55,009 nt of DNA from an uncultured bacterium (GTDB lineage Bacteria > Cyanobacteriota > Vampirovibrionia > Gastranaerophilales > Gastranaerophilaceae): assembly GCA_949293185.1 (NCBI GenBank), contig CASFCQ010000022.1, positions 1 through 55,009 of the forward strand, given 5' to 3'. Position numbers and translations under genes: made by a program. This document shows, in pieces, positions 34,038 through 42,750 of the stretch (positions are counted from its first letter, which is position 1; every line of letters begins with the position of its first letter). Below the pieces are notes generated by a model, which was not told the origin of the DNA, ran no database searches, and worked only from the letters and a program-made list of their open reading frames with translations.

Positions 34038-37000
34038 ATGAGCGTTTGCAAATTTAATTACAAATACATCAAAGATAAAGCTACCCCGGGAAGTTGGAGA
34101 AGGGGCTATGAAGGTTTTCAAAAAGACATAGTCCTGTCTTATGATACAAAAATAGCCGGTGTTGATGCTGTTGTAAAAGGCAACTTTAAAGATGCCTACG
34201 AAACAAGCCTTACCTTTACCAAAAACGGTGTAAAAGCTGACTGCAGCTGTCCGTTAAAGGAAGAATGGTGCAAACACGCTATAGCTGTAGGGTTAAAAGT
34301 CATTGAAGATAAAGTCTATGACGAATATCTTGAACGCGTACACAAAATTAAACCCGAATATCCCGATGAAGATGTACCTCCTGTTGAACACCCTACAGGC
34401 AGATACGTTTTCCATTTCAACCCTAAAAGAAGGCAAAATTTCTTTTCCATACTTGTCATGGATAGAGAAACAGGCAAAGTTATCAGGGATTTGGAAGCCA
34501 TTTTAAGAGCAATTATCGAGCTTCAAAGAACTGATAAATCTTTTATATTAAATGAAGAAGAAAAGGTTGATATTGCTATATTCCAGCTTCTTTTGCAGCG
34601 TTCGCGTCTGGATAAAAAAGCAGGCTGGTATGATGTACCTATCAACAAATTTGACGGATTTTTCCAGCTTTTGTCCAAAGCCGAAGAAGTTATAGACGGA
34701 AAAACAAAAGAACGTTTAAGATTTGATGATAAGGAATGGGAGCTTGCATTATCCGTTAATTTCTCAATGGTAGGTAATGTTTTGCTTTCTCTGTCATGGG
34801 AAAGACCTGACGGAAGCGACTCTTATCCGTTTGAAGAAATAAGATATTTTTCACGCCAGTTAAAATGGGGAAGATACAAAAATGTTATATTCCCTACCAC
34901 AACACCTGTATCAGCGTTGCCGCAGAGCTTGATTAAAGCCAGCTTTACGGATGTAAAAGACGCAGACGGTGCAAAGTTCCTTTATGAGGAACTTCCTAAG
35001 CTTCAAAAGGTTATGAAAGTAACCGTGTCGGAAACTATTGAAAAACTGGTGCTGGAGCAAAAACCTCCTATTAACATTGTTACACTCGGGCTGGATTACG
35101 ACGGTTCTTTGAAAGCTGAGTTGGAGTTTGAATATGACGGCACACGTGTTCCTTATTCAAAACATACTGAAAAAACGCCTTACGTAACAATTAAAAAGCC
35201 TAAAGAAGACTTGCTCTACTGGGTAAAACGCAACCCTCAGCATGAAGAAGCCGCTTACAATATGCTTCTTGCCTGTAAATTTGCTCCGATGCAGACAAAT
35301 AACCTTGCACTGGAAAAAGAAAACGCAATTGACTTTTATAACTATTATATACAACAGGCTGGCGACGGATGGAAGTTTGAGGAAAAAGACGATATGTCTT
35401 TCTTTAAGCTCACAAAAGACCCGTTTGAACTCTGTGCTGACATTGATTTTGCAATTGATTCCACTGACAGCTTTGAACTTGAATTATACGGTCGTGTCGG
35501 GGAAGAAATCATTCCGTTTGACGATGTTTATGCGCTTACAATCGATAACAGCAAATACGTCAGAATCAGGAATCTCGGTTTTGCGGAAGTTCCGACAATG
35601 GATATTTATTCGTTAATGAGGGCGTTCAACACCTTTGATGTTTACAAAAACGATGACAACAAATACATTGTAAAAACTTACCGTGCAGGTTTAATTTCCG
35701 AAATGGAAAACCTCGGGGTCAAGCTGAAAATGAGCAGAAGGTTTAATAAATTCTGGAAGCAGATATCCACCTTCTCAACAATGGATGTACCGAGTCTTCC
35801 CAAGGGGATTAAGGCTGAATTTCGTGAATACCAGACAAGAGGCTTTGGGTGGCTGTGGTTTTTATATCAGTACGGCTTAAACGGTATTCTTGCCGATGAT
35901 ATGGGTCTTGGTAAAACCCTGCAGGCACTGGCGCTGCTTCAAAAAGCAAAAGAAAAGAATAAAAAAGCGCCTAACCTCGTTATCTGTCCGACTTCGGTTG
36001 TGTTTAACTGGGAAAACGAAATCGAAAAATTTGCTCCAGGGTTAACATGTTTAAAACTCAGCGGTACGGAAAGAAGCGATTTCTTTAAAGACATTCCGAA
36101 ATATGATGTCGTAATCACAAGCTATGCTTTGATTAGACGGGATATTGCAAAACTTAAAAAATATGAGTTCAGGTATGTAATACTTGATGAATCCCAAAAC
36201 ATCAAAAATGCTGAATCTATGACAGCCCAAAGCGTTAAACAGCTGAATTGCAAACACAAACTCGCATTGTCCGGTACTCCGATAGAAAACAGGCTGGAAG
36301 AGTTGTGGTCAATATTTGACTTTTTGATGCCGGGATTTTTGTTTGACAAGAGCGAGTTTAACTACCGTTATGTAACTCCGATTATGGAACGCGAGGACAA
36401 AACTGTCGAAAAACGTTTGAAATCACAGATTTATCCGTTCATCTTGCGCCGTATGAAACGCGACGTTGCAAAAGATTTGCCGGATAAGATTGAAAACGTT
36501 GCATACTGCGAGCTTACACCGGAACAAAAAGACTTTTATCTTGAAGTTATGGATTCCACAAGAGAGGAACTCTTTAAATCCATTGAAGAAAAAGGTATTG
36601 AAAAGAGCAGAATGTCTATTTTCTCTGCATTGCTGCGCTTAAGACAAATTTGCTGCCACCCCAGACTTTATGACAAAGAAAACATCAAAGGCATAAAACA
36701 GTCCGGCAAATTTGAACAGCTTAAAGTAATGCTGGAAGAAATTATTGCGGAAAAACACAGGGTGCTGTTATTCAGCCAGTTTGTGGATATGCTCGATATT
36801 ATTAAAGAATGGCTGACTAAAGAAGGTATTAAGCACGAATATCTGACAGGAAGCACAAAAGACAGACAGGAAGTTGTTGAGCGTTTCAACTCCGACCCGA
36901 CAATACCTATTTTCTTAATCAGCTTAAAAGCCGGCGGTACGGGGTTGAACTTAACGGGTGCGGATTACGTAATCCATTACGACCCTTGGTGGAATCCTGC

Positions 37001-37214
37001 TGTTGAAGATCAGGCAACAGACAGAGCTTATCGTATCGGTCAGACTAAAAAGGTATTTGTATACAGGATGATTACCAAAGGTACGGTTGAAGAAAAAATC
37101 CAAAAACTTAAATCACGAAAAAGAGATTTGGTCGACAGCGTAATCTCTGTTGACAGAAATATCGGCAAATCATTGACTTATGAAGATTTGAAAGATATTT
37201 TCTCACTGGATTAA
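34038..37214 (+). CDS. SWIM zinc-finger SNF2-family DNA translocase
   Basis: A 1058-residue ATP-dependent DNA translocase of the bacterial SNF2 type. A SWIM zinc finger (CSCPLKEEWCKHA, residues about 68-80) is followed by a long N-terminal region. The SNF2 motor has Walker A in LADDMGLGKTLQAL (about 617), the DESQ box (about 716), ALSGTPIENRLEELWS and the helicase C block with GGTGLNLTGADYVIHYDPWWNP and ATDRAYRIGQ. Substrate role is unknown; relatives act in transcription recycling or DNA repair. No good ribosome site precedes the ATG, unlike neighbouring genes, so translation may be weak or leader-dependent. Confidence 0.93.
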   Translation: MSVCKFNYKYIKDKATPGSWRRGYEGFQKDIVLSYDTKIAGVDAVVKGNFKDAYETSLTFTKNGVKADCSCPLKEEWCKHAIAVGLKVIEDKVYDEYLERVHKIKPEYPDEDVPPVEHPTGRYVFHFNPKRRQNFFSILVMDRETGKVIRDLEAILRAIIELQRTDKSFILNEEEKVDIAIFQLLLQRSRLDKKAGWYDVPINKFDGFFQLLSKAEEVIDGKTKERLRFDDKEWELALSVNFSMVGNVLLSLSWERPDGSDSYPFEEIRYFSRQLKWGRYKNVIFPTTTPVSALPQSLIKASFTDVKDADGAKFLYEELPKLQKVMKVTVSETIEKLVLEQKPPINIVTLGLDYDGSLKAELEFEYDGTRVPYSKHTEKTPYVTIKKPKEDLLYWVKRNPQHEEAAYNMLLACKFAPMQTNNLALEKENAIDFYNYYIQQAGDGWKFEEKDDMSFFKLTKDPFELCADIDFAIDSTDSFELELYGRVGEEIIPFDDVYALTIDNSKYVRIRNLGFAEVPTMDIYSLMRAFNTFDVYKNDDNKYIVKTYRAGLISEMENLGVKLKMSRRFNKFWKQISTFSTMDVPSLPKGIKAEFREYQTRGFGWLWFLYQYGLNGILADDMGLGKTLQALALLQKAKEKNKKAPNLVICPTSVVFNWENEIEKFAPGLTCLKLSGTERSDFFKDIPKYDVVITSYALIRRDIAKLKKYEFRYVILDESQNIKNAESMTAQSVKQLNCKHKLALSGTPIENRLEELWSIFDFLMPGFLFDKSEFNYRYVTPIMEREDKTVEKRLKSQIYPFILRRMKRDVAKDLPDKIENVAYCELTPEQKDFYLEVMDSTREELFKSIEEKGIEKSRMSIFSALLRLRQICCHPRLYDKENIKGIKQSGKFEQLKVMLEEIIAEKHRVLLFSQFVDMLDIIKEWLTKEGIKHEYLTGSTKDRQEVVERFNSDPTIPIFLISLKAGGTGLNLTGADYVIHYDPWWNPAVEDQATDRAYRIGQTKKVFVYRMITKGTVEEKIQKLKSRKRDLVDSVISVDRNIGKSLTYEDLKDIFSLD

Positions 37215-37221
37215 AATTGTG

Positions 37222-37251
37222 AAAAAAACCGGAGAAAGTATTTTTCTCCGG
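37222..37251 (-). terminator. Intrinsic terminator after flagellin 1
   Basis: CCGGAGAAA/TTTCTCCGG with a run of seven T on the minus strand, 43 nt beyond the flagellin stop. Confidence 0.85.
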
Positions 37252-37293
37252 AAAGTAATTATCGTTAACTACTTTTTGTTTATGCCTTTTGCG

Positions 37294-38151
37294 CTATAGC
37301 CCTGATACAAGAGAGAGCGCCATAGATGGCATGGAATTAGCTTGTAAAAGCAAAGCTGATGAGGTTTGTAAAAGAATCTGCTGTTTTGTATATTCCGCAG
37401 AAAGTTCCGCAATATCCGCATCCATAATTGTGGACTGGGCGGCAGTTGCGTTTTCTATAGTTGTTGTAAGAGAGTCAGACGCCGCTTCGAGCCTGTTTTG
37501 GATAGCACCGATGGTTGCTTTGCTTGTATTTATATTTTTAATTGCCTCATCAACTGTATCAAGATATTTTGCTGCTGCAGTTGCTGTTGCAAATGTTGTT
37601 GTTATGTTTGTCGGGTCTAAGCCCAGTTCTTCCGCATTTTTTGAGTTGAACACATCTTTGCTTATGCTAATGCTGTTTGCTGCAGAATCGGAATCTGCAC
37701 CAACCTGCAATCTTAAATCTTCTGTAATAGAGCCGTCCAATAGTTTCAAACCGTTAAAGTTTGATGCATTGGCAACCCTTGTAATTTCATCCATACGGGC
37801 AGAAACTTCATTAGCCAGAGCTTCTTTTGATTCTGTATCATAAATACCGTTCGATGCCTGCAGGGTTAAATCCCTGATGCGGTTCAGGTTGTCCAGTATA
37901 ACGTCAAGGTCGCCCTCTACCGTATCTAAAACATTTATACCCATTGATACGTTATTTTTTGCAATTTTTGATCCGCTTATTTGTTTTTCAAGATTTGTTG
38001 CAACAAACATATTTGCCGCCCCGTCTTTTGCACTGTTAATTTTGTAGCCTGTAGACATACGCTCCAATGCTGTGTTCAGGCTGTTTGATGCTTTGTTAAG
38101 ATTGTTTTGTGTCCTTAGAGCGGACAAGTTTGTGTTAACGATAATTGCCAT
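37294..38151 (-). CDS. fliC: Flagellin, short D0/D1 type (1)
   Basis: Flagellin of 285 residues, secreted by the flagellar type III apparatus to build the filament. The N-terminal D0/D1 (AIIVNTNLSALRTQNNLNKASNSL, STGYKINSAKDGAANM) and C-terminal D1/D0 (STIMDADIAELSAEYTKQQILLQTS) are conserved, but there is almost no variable D2/D3 part. No signal peptide is seen, as expected. The start is ATG 38151 with AAAGGAG 8 nt upstream; the frame extending to 38229 is leader. It has a long leader of about 300 nt with hairpins. Confidence 0.96.
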   Translation of the reverse strand: MAIIVNTNLSALRTQNNLNKASNSLNTALERMSTGYKINSAKDGAANMFVATNLEKQISGSKIAKNNVSMGINVLDTVEGDLDVILDNLNRIRDLTLQASNGIYDTESKEALANEVSARMDEITRVANASNFNGLKLLDGSITEDLRLQVGADSDSAANSISISKDVFNSKNAEELGLDPTNITTTFATATAAAKYLDTVDEAIKNINTSKATIGAIQNRLEAASDSLTTTIENATAAQSTIMDADIAELSAEYTKQQILLQTSSALLLQANSMPSMALSLVSGL

Positions 38152-38504
38152 TGTTTGATCTCCTTTCGCATATCCGTTACTGATACATCCGTGTCTAATT
38201 TTTGGCATTCCTGCGTAATCTTGCGGCATTGCAGCACAAGATTACTAATACACAAAAGTGTTCAGCCCATGTAAAACCGGATTAAAGCCGATTGAACAGA
38301 TTTAACTTATGTACGGGGAAATTACCTGTTTTAGACATCCGATAAGATTTTTTTCAATTGCGGGCAATCGATTTTTTAAATCTTACCTGATATTCTCATA
38401 TTAAAGTATGGTTTTGGTTATTTAAACTGTCATAAAGTTGTAAATATCTACAACTTTAGTATAAAAAGTTTGAGATATTTACAATGAAACCATACTTTTG
38501 TATG
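38152..38504 (-). promoter_or_regulatory. Flagellin 1 upstream region with nested palindromes
   Basis: An outer perfect 12-bp inverted repeat AAAGTATGGTTT (38403-38414) / AAACCATACTTT (38487-38498) encloses a 10-bp hairpin TAAAGTTGTA/TACAACTTTA (38433-38442, 38449-38458). The hairpin overlaps the 16-bp motif shared with flagellin 2 (38448-38463). Nearer the gene is a 9-bp stem GTAATCTTG/CAAGATTAC (about 38216-38246). No coding frame is supported. Confidence 0.65.
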
Positions 38505-39374
38505 CTATAGAGAATTTATAAGCGACAGCACCATAGAAGACTGCAGTTTGTTAACCTGTGAAAACAATGCAAGAGAAGTCTGAGCCAGAATCTCTTGTTT
38601 TGTCACATTTGCCGATTCTTCCGCTATATCAGCATCCATTATGGTTGAATAAGCACTCGTTAAATTTTCTTTCTGTACGGTTATTGAATCAACAACGGAA
38701 TCCAATCTGCTGCCGTATGCACCGGCATGAGAAATGCGGGAAGTTACATCGTTAATCGCTGCATCAATATCACCTAAAAATGCCGCTGCTGAAGTTGCAG
38801 ATGCAAAAGCCTCTTCTACGGAGCTGTATTGTCCAGAACCTCCTATAAGGTTTATGCTCTGTGCATCTGCCGCATTAAATACATCATTTACGGTAATAGA
38901 ATTTGCAGCTTCATCCGAGCCTGTACCGACCTGTATTCTCAAATCCTGAGCACTGCCGTCCAGCAAATTCACCCCGTTAAAATTTGAAGCGGACGCAATC
39001 CTGTTAATCTCATCCACGCGCTGTTGTACCTCTGCCCTAATGGCTTCGCGTTCATCTTTTCCATAAATGGTCGATGAGTACTGAACAGTTAAATCCCTGA
39101 TTTCTTTTAACTGTTTGTTAATAGTGTTTAAGTCCCCTGACGCTGTATCCAGCATATTCCCTGCTATCTGGACGCTCTGACTAACCATGTTTAAACTTCG
39201 AATTTGTGTATCAGTTTTAGATGCAATAAAATATCCGGCTGCATCATCTTTTGCACTGTTAATTTTAAAACCTGTTGACAATCTTTTTACGGATTCATTT
39301 AGGCTGTTTATTGCTTTGTTAAGTGAGTTTTGGGTATACAATGCACCCATATTGGTATTTATAACTATAGACAT
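38505..39374 (-). CDS. fliC: Flagellin, short D0/D1 type (2)
   Basis: A second flagellin of 289 residues, paralogous to the first: SIVINTNMGALYTQNSLNKAINSLNESVKRLSTGFKINSAKDDAAGYFI at the start, and SAYSTIMDADIAEESANVTKQEILAQTSLALFSQ at the end. The central part is again reduced to short linkers (GGSGQYSSVEEAFASATS). The two genes are tandem and separated by 353 nt, each with its own upstream motif, so they can be expressed separately. No other flagellar gene occurs in the window. Confidence 0.96.
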   Translation of the reverse strand: MSIVINTNMGALYTQNSLNKAINSLNESVKRLSTGFKINSAKDDAAGYFIASKTDTQIRSLNMVSQSVQIAGNMLDTASGDLNTINKQLKEIRDLTVQYSSTIYGKDEREAIRAEVQQRVDEINRIASASNFNGVNLLDGSAQDLRIQVGTGSDEAANSITVNDVFNAADAQSINLIGGSGQYSSVEEAFASATSAAAFLGDIDAAINDVTSRISHAGAYGSRLDSVVDSITVQKENLTSAYSTIMDADIAEESANVTKQEILAQTSLALFSQVNKLQSSMVLSLINSL

Positions 39375-39487
39375 ATTTTAAATCCTTAAGGCAGAGAACA
39401 AAATTTAATAGTTCTTGTGACGACATTCAAATATTTCACACTAAGGTGTTATGGCAAAAACGGTTGTTGCAGAGAAAACCTTTTACC

Positions 39488-39503
39488 CTACAACTTTAGT
39501 ATA
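39488..39503 (-). promoter_or_regulatory. Flagellin 2 upstream motif
   Basis: Minus-strand TATACTAAAGTTGTAG is identical to 38448-38463 upstream of flagellin 1. It may contain a -10 (TATACT) or a sigma-28-type -35 (TAAAGTT). A matching sigma-28 -10 is not evident. It is about 115 nt before the ATG of flagellin 2. Confidence 0.55.
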
Positions 39504-39601
39504 GTTACCTTTTTATTATTCTTAAACCCTTTAGCAGCAGAATTTTTACAAAAATACATATATTTTTTATGTTATTTGTATATCTCTTGTCTGCTGTTTA
39601 C

Positions 39602-39630
39602 TTGTATAAGTTGTAACGGCGTGATAAAAT
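39602..39630 (+). promoter_or_regulatory. Sigma-70-type promoter for adk-map
   Basis: TTGTAT (39602-39607), 17 nt, TAAAAT (39625-39630), 36 nt before the adk ATG. Confidence 0.6.
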
Positions 39631-39666
39631 CGAGGTACGTTGTAGAGGAAATAAAGGAATATATAA

Positions 39667-40323
39667 ATGAAAAAAGAATTAATTTTTATGGGTCCTCCCG
39701 CCAGCGGAAAAGGTACTCAGACAAAAAAACTTTCTGCAGAAACAGGCTTTGTTCACGTAGATACAGGCTCATTGCTTCGTGAAGCTATGGCAAAAGGTAC
39801 AGAAGCAGGTAAAATTGCCAAAGATTATGTAGAAAAAGGCGCTCTTGTTCCTGTTGAAGTTGTAGCTCAAATTATCAAAGACAGACTCTCTCAAGATGAT
39901 GTACAAAAGGGTTTTATCCTTGACGGATTCCCCCGCAGTCTGGAACAGGCTGATATGCTTGACGCTATGCTTAAAGAAATCGATGCCGGCAAAGAAGTCA
40001 GCACAAAGGTTATTTACTTTGATGTACCTATTGAAAACCTTATGGAAAGAATCATCTACAGACGTTCCTGCCCGAAATGCGGCGCTATTTACAACTTAAA
40101 AACAATGCCTATTAAAAAAGAAGGTATCTGTGATGTATGCGGCAGCGAGCTTGTTCAAAGAAAAGATGATACAGAAGAGATTGCTAAAAACAGATTCGAT
40201 ACTTACTTTAAACAAACTGCACCGTTAATTGATTTTTACGAAAAAAGAGGCAATCTTGTAAAAATCAATGCTACAGGAACAGTGGACGAAATATACGCTA
40301 AATTAAAAGAAGTAATAGAATAA
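39667..40323 (+). CDS. adk: Adenylate kinase
   Basis: Adenylate kinase of 218 residues, interconverting ATP + AMP and 2 ADP. P-loop GPPASGKGTQTKK, the NMP-binding arm, DGFPRSLEQAD, and a long LID with a four-Cys zinc site (CPKCGAIYNLKTMPIKKEG..CDVCG). ATG follows AAAGGAA. It is followed after 18 nt by map, the same order as in many bacterial secY-adk-map-infA clusters, but here secY and infA are absent. Confidence 0.97.
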   Translation: MKKELIFMGPPASGKGTQTKKLSAETGFVHVDTGSLLREAMAKGTEAGKIAKDYVEKGALVPVEVVAQIIKDRLSQDDVQKGFILDGFPRSLEQADMLDAMLKEIDAGKEVSTKVIYFDVPIENLMERIIYRRSCPKCGAIYNLKTMPIKKEGICDVCGSELVQRKDDTEEIAKNRFDTYFKQTAPLIDFYEKRGNLVKINATGTVDEIYAKLKEVIE

Positions 40324-40341
40324 CTTCTTTGGGAAGAAAAT

Positions 40342-41094
40342 ATGTCAGTACATAAAAAATCAAGAGAAGAATTAAAACTGATGAGAGAAGCCGGCAATAT
40401 CGTCGCTCTTGTTCATCAGGAAATGAAACGGATAATTGAACCGGGAATAAGCACAAAAGACCTCGATGAGGCGGCTTTTAAAATAATAAAAGCAAATAAG
40501 GCTGTTCCGACATTTTTAGGTTATCACGGGTTTCCGGCTTCTATATGCGCTTCGCTTAACCACGAGGTTGTACACGGAATCCCTAATGAAAAATGTATCC
40601 TAAAAGAGGGCGATATTATCTCTATAGACGTGGGTGCGACATACCGAGGGCTTGTTGGTGACGGTGCGTGGACATATCCTGTAGGCAATATTTCCGACGA
40701 ATGCAAAATGCTTCTGGAAACGACAGAAAAAGCTCTTATGGCTGCTATCGCCGTTATGAAGGATAATGTGCTTCTTGACGATGTGTCAGGTGCAGTAGAA
40801 GATGTTGCAAACTCAAAAGGTCTGGGTATTGTACGCCAGTACGGCGGACACGGCGTCGGTCGAGAAATGCACGAAGAGCCTTTTGTCTTCAATTACAGAG
40901 TCGGCAACAAGTTCGTTATTAAAAACGGTATGACGATTGCCATTGAACCAATGTTGAATCTTGGCGGCGACGATGTTCATACGCTAGAGGATGATTGGAC
41001 TGTTGTAACTAACGACGGCAGACCGTCAGCGCATTTTGAGCACACAATTCACGTAACGGACGGCGATGCTGAAATTTTGACAAAATTGCTGTAA
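40342..41094 (+). CDS. map: Methionine aminopeptidase, type I
   Basis: A 250-residue metalloprotease that removes the initiator Met from nascent proteins. The pita-bread fold metal ligands are visible: Asp in SIDVGATY, Asp in VGDGAWTY, His in YGGHGVGREMHE, Glu in AIEPMLN and Glu in AHFEHTIHV. There is no N-terminal extension. It is co-transcribed with adk; the message ends at the terminator at 41121-41159. Confidence 0.96.
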   Translation: MSVHKKSREELKLMREAGNIVALVHQEMKRIIEPGISTKDLDEAAFKIIKANKAVPTFLGYHGFPASICASLNHEVVHGIPNEKCILKEGDIISIDVGATYRGLVGDGAWTYPVGNISDECKMLLETTEKALMAAIAVMKDNVLLDDVSGAVEDVANSKGLGIVRQYGGHGVGREMHEEPFVFNYRVGNKFVIKNGMTIAIEPMLNLGGDDVHTLEDDWTVVTNDGRPSAHFEHTIHVTDGDAEILTKLL

Positions 41095-41120
41095 CATATA
41101 CAATTTTGAAAAACAGAAAT

Positions 41121-41159
41121 AAAAAAGACCTTTAAAATTTTATTTTTAAAGGTCTTTTT
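41121..41159. terminator. Bidirectional terminator between map and rfaE2
   Basis: AAAAAGACCTTTAAAA / TTTTAAAGGTCTTTTT, a near-perfect stem with T-runs on both strands for the convergent genes. Confidence 0.9.
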
Positions 41160-41173
41160 ATTTGAATTTAAAA

Positions 41174-41653
41174 TTAAGCGTGTGAGTGTTCTTCTATTTT
41201 TTTTATAACATTTGTTGTGGATTTTCCTTCAACAAAACTGATGAACTCAACTCTTCCGCCGTTTTGCATAACCGGTTTTGCCTCGGGAAGCGTTTCTATT
41301 GTATAATCAGCGCCTTTTGTGTAAACATCGGGTTTTATTTCGCACAACAGGTCGACCGGAGAGGATTCTTCAAACAATACAACATAGTCAACACACTCGA
41401 GTGCGCACAAAATTTCTGCACGGTCGTTTTCGTTGTTAATAGGTCTGTCCGGACCTTTGATTTTTTTTACGGAAACATCGGAGTTTAAACAAACAATCAT
41501 CACGTCGGCAAAAGCCTTTGTTGCCTGCAAATAACGGACATGCCCGACATGCAGTATATCAAAACAGCCGTTAGTTGTGACAATTGTTTTGCCCTGTGAT
41601 TTTAAATCCTCAACTAATTTTTTTATATTTTCTCTTTTAACAACCTGTCCCAT
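41174..41653 (-). CDS. rfaE2: D-glycero-beta-D-manno-heptose 1-phosphate adenylyltransferase
   Basis: A 159-residue nucleotidyltransferase that makes ADP-heptose for LPS core. TTNGCFDILHVGHVRYL carries the HxGH motif; the VYTKGADYTIETLPEA stretch and the STTNVI end are typical. It is a stand-alone version of the C-terminal half of HldE. Its ATG overlaps the rfaE1 stop as TAATG, so the pair is translated together. All key residues seem intact, unlike the adjoining kinase. Confidence 0.93.
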   Translation of the reverse strand: MGQVVKRENIKKLVEDLKSQGKTIVTTNGCFDILHVGHVRYLQATKAFADVMIVCLNSDVSVKKIKGPDRPINNENDRAEILCALECVDYVVLFEESSPVDLLCEIKPDVYTKGADYTIETLPEAKPVMQNGGRVEFISFVEGKSTTNVIKKIEEHSHA

Positions 41654-42678
41654 TATTTTGCCGCCTTTTTGTTTTTTGCGCCTTTAACGGAGTTGTTGTA
41701 GGCAACCTCTATAATCTCTTTCAGCTGAACCGGTTTTACCGCGTATGTTCCTACTTTACGAACTGCGGCGGCTGCGGCATAATTTGCCATTTCTACGGAT
41801 TCTGCATAATCAAAGCCCGAAGCGGCAAGCGTTAAACCGAGCATTGCCACAAAAGACCCGCCTGCGCCTGTTGCGTCTATAACTTCCACGCTGAAAGAAT
41901 CAAGGTTAATTTCATCAGCGCCGTCATAGTAATAAACTCCGTTGGCACTGCGTGTAATGATTACTTTGTCTGCAATTTTTCTCAGTGCTGCTGCAATTTT
42001 TTTAACAGGTTTGTCAGGGGAAGATTTTGTCGCAATCAAAGCTTCTTCCATATTGGGAACGAGCACGTCAACACCCGAATATTTTGCAAAATCCTGACCT
42101 TTAGGGTCCATGAGTATGGTTTTGTCGTGTCTGTTTGCAAGTTTAACAATATCTTTTATCAATTTTGCACTTAAAACGCTGATGATGTAATCGGATAAGA
42201 TAATCAAATCCACATCGTCAATAACTTTTTCGATGTTTTCATAAATAGTTTTTGAAAGTTCATCGCTTATCGGGTCTAAAGACTCGCTGTCCACACGCGC
42301 AAGGTGTTTGTTATTTTGTGCAATAAGTCTTGTTTTAACTGTTGTGGGGCGTGTTTTGTCCTTTAGTACAAATTGGGCGTCAACATGGCTTTTTTTGAGC
42401 ATATCGAGAACTACGCTGCTATAGGGGTCTTCGCCTATTACACCGGCAAGTATTGCTTTTGCGCCCATAGCTGCAATATTATTGGCAACGTTAGCCGCAC
42501 CGCCTAAGAGGTAGGTTTTGCGTTTTACCTGCAAAACAGGAACGGGAGCTTCGGGTGAGCGGCGGTTTGCCATACCCCACAGATATTCGTCGAGAATTAT
42601 ATCCCCGACAACAAGTATTTTTGATTCTTTAAATTTGTCGATGTGTGCAATCAGTTTGTTTTTTAAGGTTTTGTTCAT
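41653..42678 (-). CDS. rfaE1: RfaE1-like heptose 7-phosphate kinase with altered active site
   Basis: A 341-residue PfkB/ribokinase-fold protein of the RfaE1 type, which should phosphorylate D-glycero-D-manno-heptose 7-phosphate at C1. VVGDIILDEYLWG, RRSPEAPVPVL, GGAANVANN and DPKGQDFAKYSG match the family. Two conserved sites are changed: the usual GAGD with its catalytic Asp is GAGG (Gly274, codon GGG at 41857-41859), and the usual DYGKGVL is DYIISVL (163-169). The kinase may be inactive or use another base. ATG 42678 follows GGGAG 7 nt upstream; the longer frame to 42711 enters the previous terminator. Confidence 0.85.
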   Translation of the reverse strand: MNKTLKNKLIAHIDKFKESKILVVGDIILDEYLWGMANRRSPEAPVPVLQVKRKTYLLGGAANVANNIAAMGAKAILAGVIGEDPYSSVVLDMLKKSHVDAQFVLKDKTRPTTVKTRLIAQNNKHLARVDSESLDPISDELSKTIYENIEKVIDDVDLIILSDYIISVLSAKLIKDIVKLANRHDKTILMDPKGQDFAKYSGVDVLVPNMEEALIATKSSPDKPVKKIAAALRKIADKVIITRSANGVYYYDGADEINLDSFSVEVIDATGAGGSFVAMLGLTLAASGFDYAESVEMANYAAAAAVRKVGTYAVKPVQLKEIIEVAYNNSVKGAKNKKAAK

Positions 42679-42711
42679 AAAAAAACTCCCGTTAAGTTTG
42701 TACAAAAGCAA

Positions 42712-42746
42712 AATAAGGGGTGCACTTTTAAAGTGAACCCCTTATT
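42712..42746 (-). terminator. Terminator after the PpiC lipoprotein gene
   Basis: AATAAGGGGT-g-CACTTT / AAAGTG-a-ACCCCTTATT, followed on the minus strand by a short T-rich stretch. Confidence 0.8.
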
Positions 42747-42750
42747 GCTA

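Noticed and set aside
37289-37843. 184-codon frame antisense to flagellin 1
   Set aside because: Ser/Ala-rich mirror of the flagellin codons. The flagellin motifs fix the coding strand.
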